The position numbers and the translations under genes are program-made. Positions 33,857 to 45,828 of a stretch of 64,000 bases of DNA are shown in pieces. The DNA comes from Lenzites betulinus (taxonomy: Eukaryota > Basidiomycota > Agaricomycetes > Polyporales > Polyporaceae), in assembly GCA_022264855.1 (NCBI GenBank), contig JABYQU010000013.1, forward strand, positions 186,001-250,000, read 5' to 3'. A model generated the notes under the pieces. That model searched no databases and had not been told where the DNA came from. It worked only from the letters and a program-made list of their open reading frames with translations. How positions within the stretch are numbered: the stretch's first letter is position 1; each line of letters begins with the position of its first letter.

Positions 33857-36295
33857 GAGGACGGGGTGGTGCGCATTAAGAGATGGTGGAAGTAGCGGGT
33901 CGACCAGCGAGGGGGCAATTAGGAGGCGGAGAGGAGGAGGGGCGTGGGCGGGGGCGGGGAGGTGGTGGGGGAGAGGAAGTTGAAGAGAAAGGAAGAGCAC
34001 GCGCTTCTGAGACCCTGGCGGTAACCGTCCCAGGCGTGCCTAATTCGAGCTAGCCTTGATGCCCGCAGCTCCGATCTAGATGACGCAACCTAAAACGCCC
34101 GCCTAATCCCTCAGGCGCCCGTCCCGCCCCCGCCCGACGCCCCCCGCCCCCTCTGCACCGCGTGCGCCACCGCCCTCGCCAGCGGCCACGTTCGCGGGGC
34201 GGGGCGCAGCGGCCACGCCCCCGCCACGCCCGTCGCCCGCCCCAGGACGGCCGCGGCAGCGCCTCGCGCCCGCCTTCGCGAAGCATCAAAAAATCCTTAT
34301 GTCACCCCTTCGGGCCCTGAGTTTCCACACACCACTCACCTCGTCGCCACAACCCCGCTGATGCGCGGGCATTCCAGCCCAGCGCGCCATGGCGGCGTGC
34401 ATCGAACAAAGGACTCCCTCTGTCGTCCCTCTCCACCCTCCGTCGCTCGCCCTCGGAAGCGCACTATTCGGGGACTCCACGCCGGCCGATAACGGCGTCT
34501 CCTCGCTTTCGTCCGTCCCCGCGCCCGCGACCGCGGCCGTGTCCCCATCTCGACCAGTCTCGCATCACAAGCTGGTCTTACGAGTTTTCTCAGTCTACGG
34601 TCCGAGCGCAAGGGCGAACAACTGCGAACATACCATATACACCCGCTGGCGGCGTGCCCTGGCGTGCCTCGCACGCTCGGCAGCGCTCCTCAGCCTCTCC
34701 ATATCTCGGTCCTTCCCGTCTTTGGGCGCGCCCAGGTCCCGGGGCTCCTTGTAATGATCGGTGCAGGGGCCATGACGCTGAACCTCCGTGTACGGCCCGT
34801 GCACCTCCGCCCGCAGGGCAACGTTGCTTCTGCTTCAGTGCTGCGACTTGGCCTGGAAGTCGAAGGCTCGGAACGATAGTACACCTAGTGCGCACTGGGC
34901 GCCAAGACTGGAGGCTACGCGATACACACCCCTCTTTACGAGAGAAAGTCAGGGATGGGCTAAAATTTGGGCCCGCACCGAAACACGCACCTCTGGAGTG
35001 GGCTGAAAGCCCGCATTCGATGGAAAACATCAACAGAAAGCCACAATGAGATGAACAAATCCACAGCCGCCCGTGTTGAGTGGCATCTGCCCTCGAACTC
35101 AAGGATCCCGCACACTATGTGCGTGTCATATGTTGTTGGTATCCTGCTTAGCGGAGTGTGCATCTATGGGATGCAAACATCTGGATCTGCTTGTCAGAAC
35201 ACCGTTCCTGTTGCGAGCACTTCAAAGGCGTACCCGCGAGATGTCGCTACCAAAGCCTCCCCTAACATCGAGTTATAAAAGGATCGGCGCAAGGGAAACC
35301 CAAAGGCGTATAGCCGTGTGGGTCTTGTGCATACAAGGGCACCAATGATCCCACTCATGTTGTGGATGGTCGATGGACGCCAACCACAAACTCGATGCAA
35401 GTAGACGGCGATTGTTCCTCCATCCAACACATCCCCTAAGTATACATTCTGACGTTAGTCAGGATGGAGGAATGCTCAATAATGCCGACCTCACCTAAAT
35501 CTTTAGAAGGCGGGGGGTTTAACTTTAACCTACCGTCCGTCGTGGTCCACAGATGCTGGAATCTCAGCGTCACACGGCCCGAGACGGCCATCGCAGAGTT
35601 GCAAAATCATTGCGGCGATGTAACGAGGCAGAGATCGATTCAGAGTAGCAGAGCAAAACGGGGTGAAACAAGTGAGCAGAGTTGTGGTGGTCGACGTCGA
35701 GCGTAGAGTGGTCAGGACTGCGGGAGAGAAATTGTGCAATACGTGAGATATAAGTCCATATATAGTAATCAATAATGTCAAAAGTAAATATCACAGGCAT
35801 GCTAAAGAGAATGCTCGTTCCTTGGTCCTCTTGCACATACAGAGCCTGAGCACACGGAGAACATGTTCGTTCTAGCTTTGAGACCAAATTCTCCACACGG
35901 TGGTACGTAGACGCGATCAAGGAGGCGAACCCGGCCTTACTGTTAGACAAGCTGATATACGGTTACCCCGATCACCTGCTAAGAGGGGCTGATCATGTGA
36001 CCGCGACGCGTCTCCTCACACGCGTCGGTGGCTGAGGCTTACACCTACCACGCTTGGGCTTTTACCGCCCCACATCACTCCACCTGCTATCCAAGGAGCA
36101 ATGGCGCATAGACGATGCACAGGCTTGGACAGGGTGTATCCAATCGAGAGTGATTCGATTCCAGGCGATAAATTGGACACAAACACAGTATCGTAAGGAT
36201 ATATACTAGTACAAGTCGAGGCGATCGGAGAACACTGCGCGACACGGACAAGCCAGACAATAAGATAGACAACCAGGACCAGGAATGAAATTGCA
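33857..36295. other. Long intergenic interval with an unresolved plus-strand open frame
   Basis: About 2.4 kb. The first 500 bases include the promoter of the GDS1-type gene. From 34389 a plus-strand frame opens at ATG (MAACIEQRTPSVVPLHPP) and runs about 120 codons with a Ser/Pro/Ala-rich composition; the other two plus frames are also open here because of high GC content, so this is weak evidence for a gene. From 35000 to 36295 there is no coherent coding sequence. The last part is the histone H1 3' UTR. Confidence 0.4.
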
Positions 36296-37308
36296 TCATG
36301 CGGCAGCCTGATAGTACAACATTAGCCAGGAAATGGACATGAGCAGCACAGAGACATACCTTCTTCGCTCGTGGCTTGGCAGCGGGCTTGGAGGCGGACT
36401 TCGCCTTCGACGCCTTGGAGACTGCTGCCTTCGCTGCTGTCTTCTAGGAGGTTGTGAGCATGATATGATAGTATAGCAAGACACCAACTAACCTTCTTCT
36501 CCACGGTCTTCGCGGTGCTAACCTTCTTGGTAGCGGGGGCTTTCGCGGCCTTAGCAGGCGCTTTCTTCACGGCGGCGGCCTTCTTGGGAGCAGCATCAGC
36601 CTTCTTCGCAGGCGCGGCCTTCTTCACGGGGGTAGGCTCGATGTTCTAGATGAAGATCAGATAATGAAAGGGGCTGTGAAAGACGAACGACTAACCTCGT
36701 TGGCAGGTGCGGGCTTGGGCTTAGGAGCGAGCTTGACCTTGCCAGAGGGGCCCTTGGGCAGGGCGAAGATAGCCTCCTCGGCACCGTTCGTGATGGCACG
36801 GTTGAGGTGGGAGACGTTGACTGCGGATGTCGCATCGAGACCATACTTCTCGCTGACGAACTGTGGCAACATTGGATGAGCCGCAGCAAAACTCAACCAC
36901 TCATAGCCACATACCTTCTTGATAGTAGAGCGGGAGACACCAGAGCGGGCCTCGTCCTTGTGAGCAACGATGCACTCCTGGAAAGACAGTCAGGACCCTT
37001 GAAGATTAGTGCTGAAGCGAACATCATACCTTGATCATGTCCTTCCATGAGGGGTGCGTCTTGTCATCCTGGACTGGCTTCGCAGCCTTTGCCTTCTTAG
37101 CTGGGGCCGCGATCTTGGGCTTCTTGATAGTAGCAGCCCTGGGCTTTGCGGCCTTCTCTTTGGTCTCTTTGGTGGCCTTTTCCCTGGTGGCGCGCGCCTT
37201 GGGCTTATCGGCGGCGGCAGACTTGGGCTTCTCAGCGGATGACTTAGGCTTGTCCGTGGCAGAAGACTTGGGCTTCTCAGAAACAGAGGACCTGGGTGCG
37301 GTGGCCAT
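36296..37308 (-). CDS. Linker histone H1
   Basis: Minus-strand gene from ATG 37306-37308 to TGA 36296-36298, six exons. The N-terminal tail is Lys/Ala/Ser-rich (SEKPKSSATDKPKSSAEKPK). The globular winged-helix domain is split over three exons: HPSWKDMIK, ECIVAHKDEARSGVSRSTIK and KFVSEKYGLDATSAVNVSHL with LNRAITNG. The C-terminal tail is the typical Lys/Ala/Pro array (VKKAAPAKKADAAPKKAAA, KAKSASKPAAKPRAKK) and ends AAA. H1 binds nucleosomes at the DNA entry/exit site and compacts chromatin. The last exon contributes only three codons plus the stop. Introns in a histone gene and a polyadenylated-type structure are normal for basidiomycete H1. Confidence 0.95.
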
Positions 37309-37433
37309 TGATAATAGGAGTAGCGAGGTAAGGAGGCGGTGAGTGTTTGAGTGTGGGAGCGGGAGTGCGCGGGGGCAAAGTCGGGGGACGGGGAATGTTG
37401 AAGGAGAGGTGCCGCAGGCGGCGAAGCGGCGAA

Positions 37434-37470
37434 CTTTATACTGGGGCGACGCGCGCGTCGATGTCACGTG
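37434..37470 (-). promoter_or_regulatory. Histone H1 core promoter elements
   Basis: A TATAAAG sequence lies on the minus strand at 37434-37440, about 126 bases upstream of the H1 start, and a GTCACGTG (CACGTG core, 37465-37470) about 160 bases upstream. Position and orientation fit a TATA box with an upstream bHLH-type site; binding itself is inferred. Confidence 0.5.
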
Positions 37471-37793
37471 CGCGCTTCACGCGTTTTGTTGAACGCAAAC
37501 CTTATTTCGCGTCTCGCGCGCCGCCTCCTAGCCAGTAAGCGCTCACCCATACCAGGACATCGCTGTCCAAGCTGTGTATTGTCTTTCCCTTTCGCCCGAC
37601 AATGATCGTTTCTGTGCATAGCGACGCCATGGAGCATACTTCATCCCGGATGACAATACCTTGCGTGCATGCTATCGCTCCGCATCTGCATACGTACACC
37701 AGTACACCAGTTGCGGCACACCCTCAGCTCTCTCGCTTGGTTACCACTCGTACACCAAGTTCGACAGCAGTAGCTAGTTAGACGGCGTGAAAG

Positions 37794-39955
37794 TCAATCG
37801 TCATTGATCGCAAAAGAGCCAAGGTCGCGTAGGATGAACACGGCCTCCTCTACCCTCATCTCAAGTACCGTCAGCTTCTCTCTCTTCTTCTCCCATTGCG
37901 CTAAGAGCTCTCGCTCGTTCCTCGTCAATAACCGCTCCTCATCCTGGCTGACATCACTTCGCTGTCGCTTCTCCAGGACCGCTTTGAGATTGGGCTCCTC
38001 CTGTTCAGCCTGTCTTCGCGCGGCGATATTGTACAGCGTCTTGTACAGGTTGCGTAGCTGAACCGTAGACGCCTTTTGCAAGTCGACGTACCTAAGATTT
38101 CACAAGTTACAGTTACGATGCTACAACATCGGCAGTCCAGAGAGACGTACCAGAGGTAGAACATCCGTGTAGGATTACGGTCTGCACTCTTGGGCACCTC
38201 CTGGAGGCTGACCAACGACTCCGCCGACATCGCGGAGAGCAGCGGGCGGACGTCCTTGGGAGCCATCATGCCGGTTTTCGATATCTGAGACGAGAGGTTA
38301 ACCGCGAGGACTGCCTCTGCGTACATGCTGAGCTAACCTGCTTCTCATCCATCATGCCCGTGTCCTGCAGCAGACGCATGATCCGGACGCCTTCATCGCC
38401 ATGTCGCTCTCGTGCGACAGCCTCTAGAACTCGCCGCTGAAGGCGTCTGGCGATAATTTCGAACTCCACCTGTACTTTCGACCCGCCCAGAGAGACGAAA
38501 GAACCTGCTCGACCAGCGGGCGTGGGATTATCAGCAGATGCTAGGATGCCGAGGTACTCCTTGATGATCGTCATCGTCGGCGGAGTTCTTGATGACTGCA
38601 AGACCAGCCCAGCCGCAAGGTCCGTGTCGTCGGGGATATGCATGGCGACATTTGCAAACGATGTGGGGTCTATAGATTACGGTCAACCAGACATCATGTA
38701 TCTAAGACGAAGCATGCTCACCAGACCGCACGTCGGATAGCTTCCTTTGCTTTGCCTCTGTGGATTTCAGCGTTGCCCGAAGAACCGCCGCGGCGCAGTC
38801 GTTGTAGCGTTCAGAGGCGGCAGTCTCGATGAGCTGCCAAATAATTTAATGAGTAACAACGTCTGGTTGATCAGTCATGTTCGAATAATGACCTGATTGC
38901 GGATGTGCACGTTGAACCGCTCGCAGTTGACGCGGAAGTATACTGCATCCTATGCGTGCGTGAGCTCACGCATGTCTGACGCGCCGGTCCTACTCACATC
39001 CACTGTGAGGTCATCTTCTACCGCCTTGCGCTACAGACCGGTTAGCATGACGAACTTTCCACGGTCGCGGATGTTACCTTCGAAGCTTTATGTGAATAGT
39101 CCTTGGCCTTGCGTTTCTATAACCTATACATGTCACCTTCCATTCATTAGAACGACGGATGGATAGCCTTACCATGCCAACTTGTTCCGCCTCTTCCTCT
39201 TCTCGTTTCAGTCGGGCCTCAGCGGTTTCCTTCGCCTGGCGCAGCTCTTTTGCAGTGGGAAAGCCTGAGATTTTGCGTTTCTCTTCGCCCACATAACGAA
39301 TCAATTTATCGCGCGGCGAGAAATGAGAGAGTAGCGTGGCCGGTTTGAGATACGCTTCGTCAACGAGCTTGTGCAATGTCTGGGTAAAAACAGCAGGTGC
39401 TATATCCCTGGGTCAGAAGTTGACTCCTCGATAATGAGAGAAATATATACCTTTAACGGGATCATAGATGGATAATTGTGCGATGATATCTGGCGGACGT
39501 AGTTTGCCATGGTCTAGCACTAGTTGCACAATCTCCGCGCCCTTACAAGGAATATCAGGAGAAGCGGCAAGGTGTAACAAGTTGATGAGCACTTACCGGT
39601 TTACCGTAGAGCTGTTCCGCCAACCAAACGTATCGTCCAAAGCGTATCCTCGTAAGGCATTCGTCTGTATTGATCTCATACACTTCTCCTTCGTCTTCGG
39701 TCTGGGCATGCCACAATATATTATGTTGTACAAGGACCAGGATGGCAGCGCGGACGGTGCGCGGTTTCAGCTTGGATAGGCGGAGTAGCTGGGGCAGCCC
39801 GAGACGGCCATGCGTCAATAGTACAGAAGCAATAGTCTGAGGTGACAATGAGACCAGGCGTGCAGTAGACGGTCAATAATGCTCACGGCAGTTAGAGGTC
39901 CGAAGACCGATCGTATAACTTCTGTACATAGTCGAGCAGTGTCCGCATCCGCCAT
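37794..39955 (-). CDS. RPC82: RNA polymerase III subunit RPC3/RPC82
   Basis: Minus-strand gene of about ten exons from ATG 39953-39955 (MADADTARLCTEVIRSVFGP) to TGA 37794-37796. It shows the winged-helix repeats of RPC82/POLR3C: LLTHGRLGLPQLLRLSKL, HNILWHAQTEDEGEVYEIN, RFGRYVWLAEQLYGK, IVQLVLDHGKLRPPDI, AVYFRVNCERFNVHIRNQ. The C-terminal half contains EVPKSADRNPTRMFYLWYVD and a coiled segment (NERELLAQWEKKREKLTVLE). RPC82 forms the Pol III-specific RPC82-34-31 subcomplex that works in initiation at tRNA and 5S genes. Introns are 45-60 nt. The protein looks complete. It is divergent with the acidic protein gene upstream, sharing about 300 bases of promoter. Confidence 0.9.
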
Positions 39956-40258
39956 GTTTGTCGGCTCACGGGTATCGATGTCGTACAACGTTCAGAGTGC
40001 GGGAAATTTAGTGGGGAGACCGTAGACGAATGGCGGAATGAAATAGTATGCAGGAGAGGGTGCCGAAGCAGCCACCAGCTTGTATTGCTGTGGCGCTAGG
40101 CTGAAGCAAAATGCACTTGTGCAGCACAAGTCCTCGCAGGCCTGCCCTAAACACCGCACATTGGATGGGTCAGCGTGCGGCGCCTCTCACAAACTCACCT
40201 CTTTTCCTCACACCTTGCTGCTTTTCTCATTCGCACAGCTCATCATACTAGCCTACTC
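39956..40258. promoter_or_regulatory. Divergent promoter, RPC82 / acidic protein
   Basis: About 300 bases between two divergent start codons. Pyrimidine-rich leader sequence (CTCACCTCTTTTCCTCACACC) precedes the plus-strand start. No motif is assigned. Confidence 0.4.
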
Positions 40259-43012
40259 ATGACCACGACAATGGCGGAGGCATTCGATGCACAGATGTCA
40301 GACTCCGGGGACATCGATGTATCGATGTATCCTGGAGGAATGGCGGCTTCGGATTCTTGGCTCTCAGCAGAGGCAAGTATGGGCGACGTCCCGTTCTCTG
40401 CAGACACTGCTACGTTCGACTATACGCAGGAGGGAATAGAAATAGATATGATGGACGACGACGAAGCAATCACCGAGTACGAGATGGCATACGATGACGA
40501 AGCCTACCGCGGTCTTGAACTGGAAGACATCGAGGTTCTCGATGACTCTCGAGCTGCGTCTCCTCCGCCTGCGGACCATTCCGCTATTGCAGCCACTGGT
40601 CCCGCAGAACACTCGGAGCCTATGCACATACCTCCGTCTGACCATGGCGCGCCACTGTCACAACATACTCATCATTCCCCTCCCGTCTACCCTGGAGCTA
40701 CTCTGACTGTCCACCACACGGAGTATCCAGCTACCACAAGCGTATCGCACGACTCTCTGGCCCAGTCCGAGGGAGATATCCCTTCTGCGATATCACCTTT
40801 CACCCCCTCTGTCTCGGAGCTTCATGCGCATGCTGAGGAGGGCGAGGCCTCCACCGGGTCAACCTCAACTACGGCGCATGTCGAGGAGGCGGTCGCCAGC
40901 GGTGAAGACTTCGGCACGGCCGAGTCCCACTCCCTGTTCGAGCCTCACGTCGATGATGCTGAAGTCTCTAGCCACCATAACGTTTCTGTCGAGCATGCGC
41001 TTGCTCCTGATACCGACAAAATCAACCTCCCATCCGTCGACGACCTCGCGGTTGATCCTGCCGCTGATACTGGCGACCCGCACGAAATATCTGACGGCGT
41101 GTACATTGACCCACCGCCACCCGTACTCTTGACCCTTCCTCCTGCCGGGGAATATGCTGAGTGCTGTCTCTTCAATCAACCACAGAAGGCTTCTGGTTCG
41201 AATGCATCTGAGGGCGCTGAATCTGGCTCTATTGAGGAACTCCATCTATTGTTCCACGATCGGCCTACTTTGTACTATGAGCCTCTTTCGTCCGTCTTTG
41301 ATGCTTTGCGCCACGAAGACTGTGTCCAGAATCTACCCGGCTATGCAGAGGCCGAGCTGGTCATGGAAGCGTACGAGATCCAGCTCGCTATCTCAGAGGT
41401 ATGTCGCTATTCTTGCCTGTCTAATATTCTTGGTTAACCCACTTCTAAAAGGATAACGTGTATGCGCATGAAGTAACCTTGCACGAACTCGACGTCATTC
41501 ATGATGGCTCTGACTTGCATGGGCCCCTCCGGCTCAAACTGAAGCTCGTTGCGCCTCGCTTTGTTACACGTTATCACCTGCTCCGCGACCAGATCGCGCG
41601 ACTGAACCTGACCGCAGACGGTGATGAGTCACGTTCAGGTGCTGCTATGCCCGACCCGCCTCACGACCATGGTAAGCCCATAGATCCTCTACGACGACTC
41701 CTAGCTAATCACAGACTACAATATCAGGTGTCCCTCCCGCAGCTGAAGCAAATGAAGTCCGTCACGTCGAGGAGAATCCCCTTGCGACCTACGACGGCTC
41801 TGTCGGCGAAGTAGATGAGAAGGCTTATCCAGCCATCGATGAAAGCTCGCACGACCCCAACGATTTGGACTCAAAGCACAGTGACCAGGTCTATGAAGCG
41901 GCGGAAGAGCAACAACAGCACGAAGAACACGCAGTCGTATCCGACGAGACCAGCGGTGAAGCTGTAGTAGCTCCCTCCGAAGACCATGTTGCAGATGCCC
42001 TGGAGCACGAGGAAGACCAACAAGGTGAAAACCATCTAGACGCGAGCGAGATTCACGCAGACGCGAACGCAGATACCGGTGAAGCGGGAGACTATGTTGA
42101 GCACGACGAGTTCCCGGACGATGAAGATGAGTTTGGGGACGACTTGCCGGAGGATCTCGGTGGGCAGACGGAGGGTCTGGCCTACGCTCACGGCAGTGCT
42201 GAGGACGGCTCATACGATCCAGCGGAAGTGGAGGCCAGCGCGGTCGATGGGAACGACCATGAGAACGATGTTGCTTCGGGCGAGGCTGCGTACGATGACG
42301 CGGCTGCCCCATCTTTGGCTCAAGATGGTGAAGGTACGCATATAGATTCTGTGGAGTAAAGCGCATGCTGATACAGTCACAGCCGCGGACCCTCAACAGG
42401 ATGAGAATGGTTTGAACACAGACGGCCCTACTGATTCCACTGCATATCCCCATAGTACTCACGGTGAGTACTGTGACATGAAATGGGGGTTTACATTTTC
42501 TAAACGAGCTGTAGACCATACGGACCAACATGATGAAAACGAAGACGCGGAAAGATTCGAGAAGCACGGTACTGCGTCGACCGTTTCAGCGGATAATGAG
42601 ACGGCACATGGTGAGTTTTCTCAATCTACAGCAGTGGACAGCATTCTCATAATACGTATAGCTTTGGATGCCGACAGCTTTGCGCATGAAGACAGTGCCA
42701 CTTTGTCAAGCGAGGATGAAGACGAACTGGATGACTGGGGCGATGAGGGCGACAACGACGTCGATGCGGCTGTGGAGCCCACTGCTCGGGCGGAGCAGGT
42801 AGACGCATTGTCGCGCAAGAGTTCCACCAATACTCTTGCCAGCAAAACGTCGAAGCGGACATATGACGAGATCGAGCTTGATGACTTCGACGACGATCCC
42901 AGTCAGTTGGAGCCTGGCAGCTCTCCAGGTCCGTGCCCATGTTGATCAATCGTTGAAAGCATCTTTCACTCATGCTGTATGGTTAGATGTCAAACGGCCT
43001 AGGGTTCAGTGA
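40259..43012 (+). CDS. Large acidic, mostly disordered conserved protein
   Basis: Plus-strand gene from ATG 40259 (MTTTMAEAFDAQMSDSGD) to TGA 43010-43012, at least six introns, about 800 residues. The N-terminus is strongly acidic (DMMDDDEAITEYEMAYDDE). One folded-looking block sits near residues 310-450: VLLTLPPAGEYAECCLF, ELHLLFHDRPTLYYEPLSSV, FDALRHED, then after an intron YAHEVTLHELDVIHDGSDLH and LRDQIARLNL. The rest is acidic and repetitive (EEQQQHEEHAVVSDE, FPDDEDEFGDDLPEDLGG, SSEDEDELDDWGDEGDND) and ends with TSKRTYDEIELDDFDDDP and KRPRVQ, a likely nuclear localisation signal. I do not recognise a named family. Acidity plus the signal suggests a chromatin or histone-binding role, which is inference only. 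Confidence 0.75.
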
Positions 43013-43803
43013 TCCCTCTTCGACCGCCGCGCTCTCGATCAGCCTTTTCTTGGCCAGAGATGTCCGGTCAGGCCCTCCGCAGTGAGCGTAGATTCTGTTG
43101 GAGCGCGTCTTCGACCGGCCCTGCGTTTGTCTGCGGAGTGTCCTTCGTCCCCGCTCTGGGCCCCGGACGTATCCACGGATTCAGCACCTCTTCGAGCCTC
43201 CAAGAGCTCGTCGCGTCACGGGTAACATTTTTGTCGTCGAAGGTTGCGACGTCTCCGACTTTTTCATCGGCGCACGTTGCCCTCTTCGTGGTGTGTATAC
43301 TGACCTTTGCAGATCTTACAACTTCAAGAACCTCCAAGTCGGGCGTGTTGTCGGAGGGGAATGACTAATCTTGGGGCCGCTCCGTATCCATAAGTGTGAT
43401 GCAGTTTAGGAAGCCAAATGGTTGTCTATGCTTGTATGCTTGTACTATGTCCACAGGCGGCGTATGATGTGCATATATTTGATCTTGTTCGACCACCAGA
43501 TATGCTGCTCACACTCGCAAGCCGTGCGCGCGACATCCAGTTGCGGCGAATAGTACCGTAACTTGCTAGACTGAGACTAAAATGCACTGAACGACTAATT
43601 CGTGAATTCAGCGATTTGGGGGAAGAGGTTGTGTATTGAATCCGTACGCCATCTCCGACGGCTCTAGGTATGCATACGAACAAATCATGTGCATGAATCA
43701 CAATTGGGGCTACGCACTGAATCCAATGTCCACGCTTTTCCCCACGCCCGTAACTCACCAGCAAATCAGTAGAGTATCAAAGGTCGTCCATATCCAACAA
43801 TAC
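43013..43803. other. Convergent intergenic region
   Basis: About 790 bases between converging genes. The first 350 bases stay open in several frames on both strands but without splice support, so they are treated as 3' UTR. No RNA gene or repeat was seen. Confidence 0.4.
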
Positions 43804-45828
43804 TCAAGCCTTGACCTCGGCAGCAATTTTGAAAGTGCCGTTGGACGCAACCTTGGCGCGCTCGCCCGTCGCGCGCCATCCACGGAGTTCCTCATCCTCC
43901 GGCTCCTCCTCGAGCGAGAGCGGCCGCCCGACCGGCGGTCCCCGCACCTGTAGCAGGCCGACGGGGTCTGCGCCCGCCTCCACCGCGGTGTCGTCGACGT
44001 CCGCAAGCTTCGCCTCGATGTTGACAGAGGGTGGGCCGACGGGCGCGAGGTACGTGAACGCGTAGGCGTCCGCTGCGGACGCAGACGGGGCACCAGGGTT
44101 CGTGGTAGGGAAGGTCTGGACGTCGAGCGCGTGCGACGCGAAGATGGGGCCGGCGACGAGGGGGTGTGCGTGCGCGTTGATGACGGGGACGGAGAGTGCG
44201 ATGCGGGCGGGGGTGAGCGCCTGTGCCTCCAAAGTCCCTGTGTTCAGACTGTCAGAGAGAATACCGTATGTAGGCAGATGTCGTGTACGTACCTCCGCTG
44301 ACCACGACGGCACGGACGGTGCCGGCGCCCCTGCCCATAACCTTGACGCGGGCGCTGTCGAAGACGAGACGGTCCCAGAGGCTCTGCTTAGTGATATACC
44401 CTTCGAGTATGCCCGCGAGCTTGTGGCGCCATGCGAAGTTGTGCAGGAGCCAGGACGACCGTTTGGCCTCGTGGAGGATCCCGTCGCTGAGGCTTGCAAG
44501 ATGGACAGGGCGAACGAAGAGGATCGTCGGAGAAGACGTGCTGTACGAGGCAGTGGTTCGGAGGTCTTTCAAGCCGCTCGTAGTGGGCGCTGCTCAAGCA
44601 TCAGCATTCGCCCCGTGTCGAGATTCGGGACACTCACCACCCTCAGGCTTGATAAGCTTAGTGCTATCGACTGTTACGAGGCTTGTACCTTCAAAAATCG
44701 CGGTGTACGCAACTGCGCGCCCATAAGGAGTGCTAAGCGAATGTGCCGAAAGGATCGTGTCGAGGGGTGACATCGCGCTAGAAGGTGGCATTAAGGCTCG
44801 GGTAGCAGCAACCCCTGCGGTCAGGTTTTGATGCGTAAGCTGCACGCCCTCAAGCGCGCCCGACGAGGTTTCAAAGAACGAGACGGTGAAAACCTCTTCG
44901 GGGTCTGCACGCAAAAGTTAGGCCGATGGCTTCACGGTGATAGTGATAGACAAGCTCGTACTGAGGGCAGGGAGAGCTGGCTTGTCAGCTGCAGCACCTC
45001 CGCGTTCAATGTCGTCCCAGTGTACGATTTTGACATTGGTCGAGCGGGGTAACGCCACGCTGTCAATATCTCCGACTACAATGATCGTGTGGTGACTGCC
45101 TTCGTTCGAGTCGTAAACCAGCTCCAAAAGGTGGGGTAGAAATTCCGCCTGGGTTATGATGGCGGAAGGAGGGTGGCGGTCGAGAACAGGCGACAGCAGC
45201 GAAAGGGATGACAATGTGAAGGATGGAATGGAATGGGACGCCAAGGCCAAGTCGGCAATGAGGAATTCTGCGCGAATGTGAGCGGATATCGATGCTAATT
45301 GTCGGTTGCACCTTACCGAGGCCGTCGTTGAGCAACAACAAGACATTCGACTCTTGAGGTGCAAGACCGGCTAAATGGATCAAACCTGCACCGACGTTCG
45401 TGACGCGCGTCCGCAATTCAGGATTCGTAATCTATACATACTCAGTGACCCGTAGAGATAGTTTGCACAGTTGAACACCCACTTTGGTAGACCACAGTGT
45501 ACGAGGAGCATCTGAGTCGGGCTTGACTAAATCCAAGAGCACTTGCTGATCCTTAGTGGGGCGTAGGGGAAACTATGGGGCTGTGAGGTGGTAGTGACAT
45601 GGGATACGCGGGGACACATACGCGACCAAGCATGCCAGTACCATAGTTGCGGTAGATTGCGCTTTCCTTCGGGTTCCTCACGCGAGCAACATCGCTCTGT
45701 CTTCCAAGCAAAATGGGGTGCACTAGAGCCTGTGGCTTATACAAGTTGTGCAGGAGGAAGAGCCCCGCCGCGACGAGAGCCAAGATGATGGTCAGGTCAT
45801 CTGTGACGAGATAGTCTGAAAGTGCCAT
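43804..45828 (-). CDS. AMP-binding (acyl-CoA synthetase-like) protein with degraded signature
   Basis: Minus-strand gene from ATG at 45828 to TGA 43804-43806, about six exons, roughly 580 residues. An N-terminal hydrophobic segment (TIILALVAAGLFLLHNLY) suggests membrane anchoring. The body follows the long-chain acyl-CoA synthetase/AMP-binding order: TLWSTKITNPELRTRVTNVG, GLIHLAGLAPQESNVLLL, then a motif read VSFFETSSGALEGVQLTHQN in the place of the usual TSGTTGxPKG P-loop, then LFVRPVHL, SLWDRLVFDSARVKVMGRGA and VRAVVVSGG. In normal members the P-loop lysine and glycines bind ATP; here TGxPKG reads GALEG and the lysine is missing. The C-terminal A10-type lysine motif is also not obvious. It may be a non-catalytic relative. 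Function is unknown. Confidence 0.8.

Noticed and set aside
34590..35102. A 170-codon minus-strand gene.
   Set aside because: Composition follows GC-rich antisense of another open frame; no domain, no splice support.
37502..37699. A small minus-strand gene upstream of histone H1.
   Set aside because: Short, no family, and it lies between the H1 promoter and the RPC82 stop without splice evidence.
43009..43368. An extra C-terminal exon or separate gene after the acidic protein.
   Set aside because: The acidic protein ends cleanly with KRPRVQ and a stop, and the following open frames have no splice borders or recognisable sequence.
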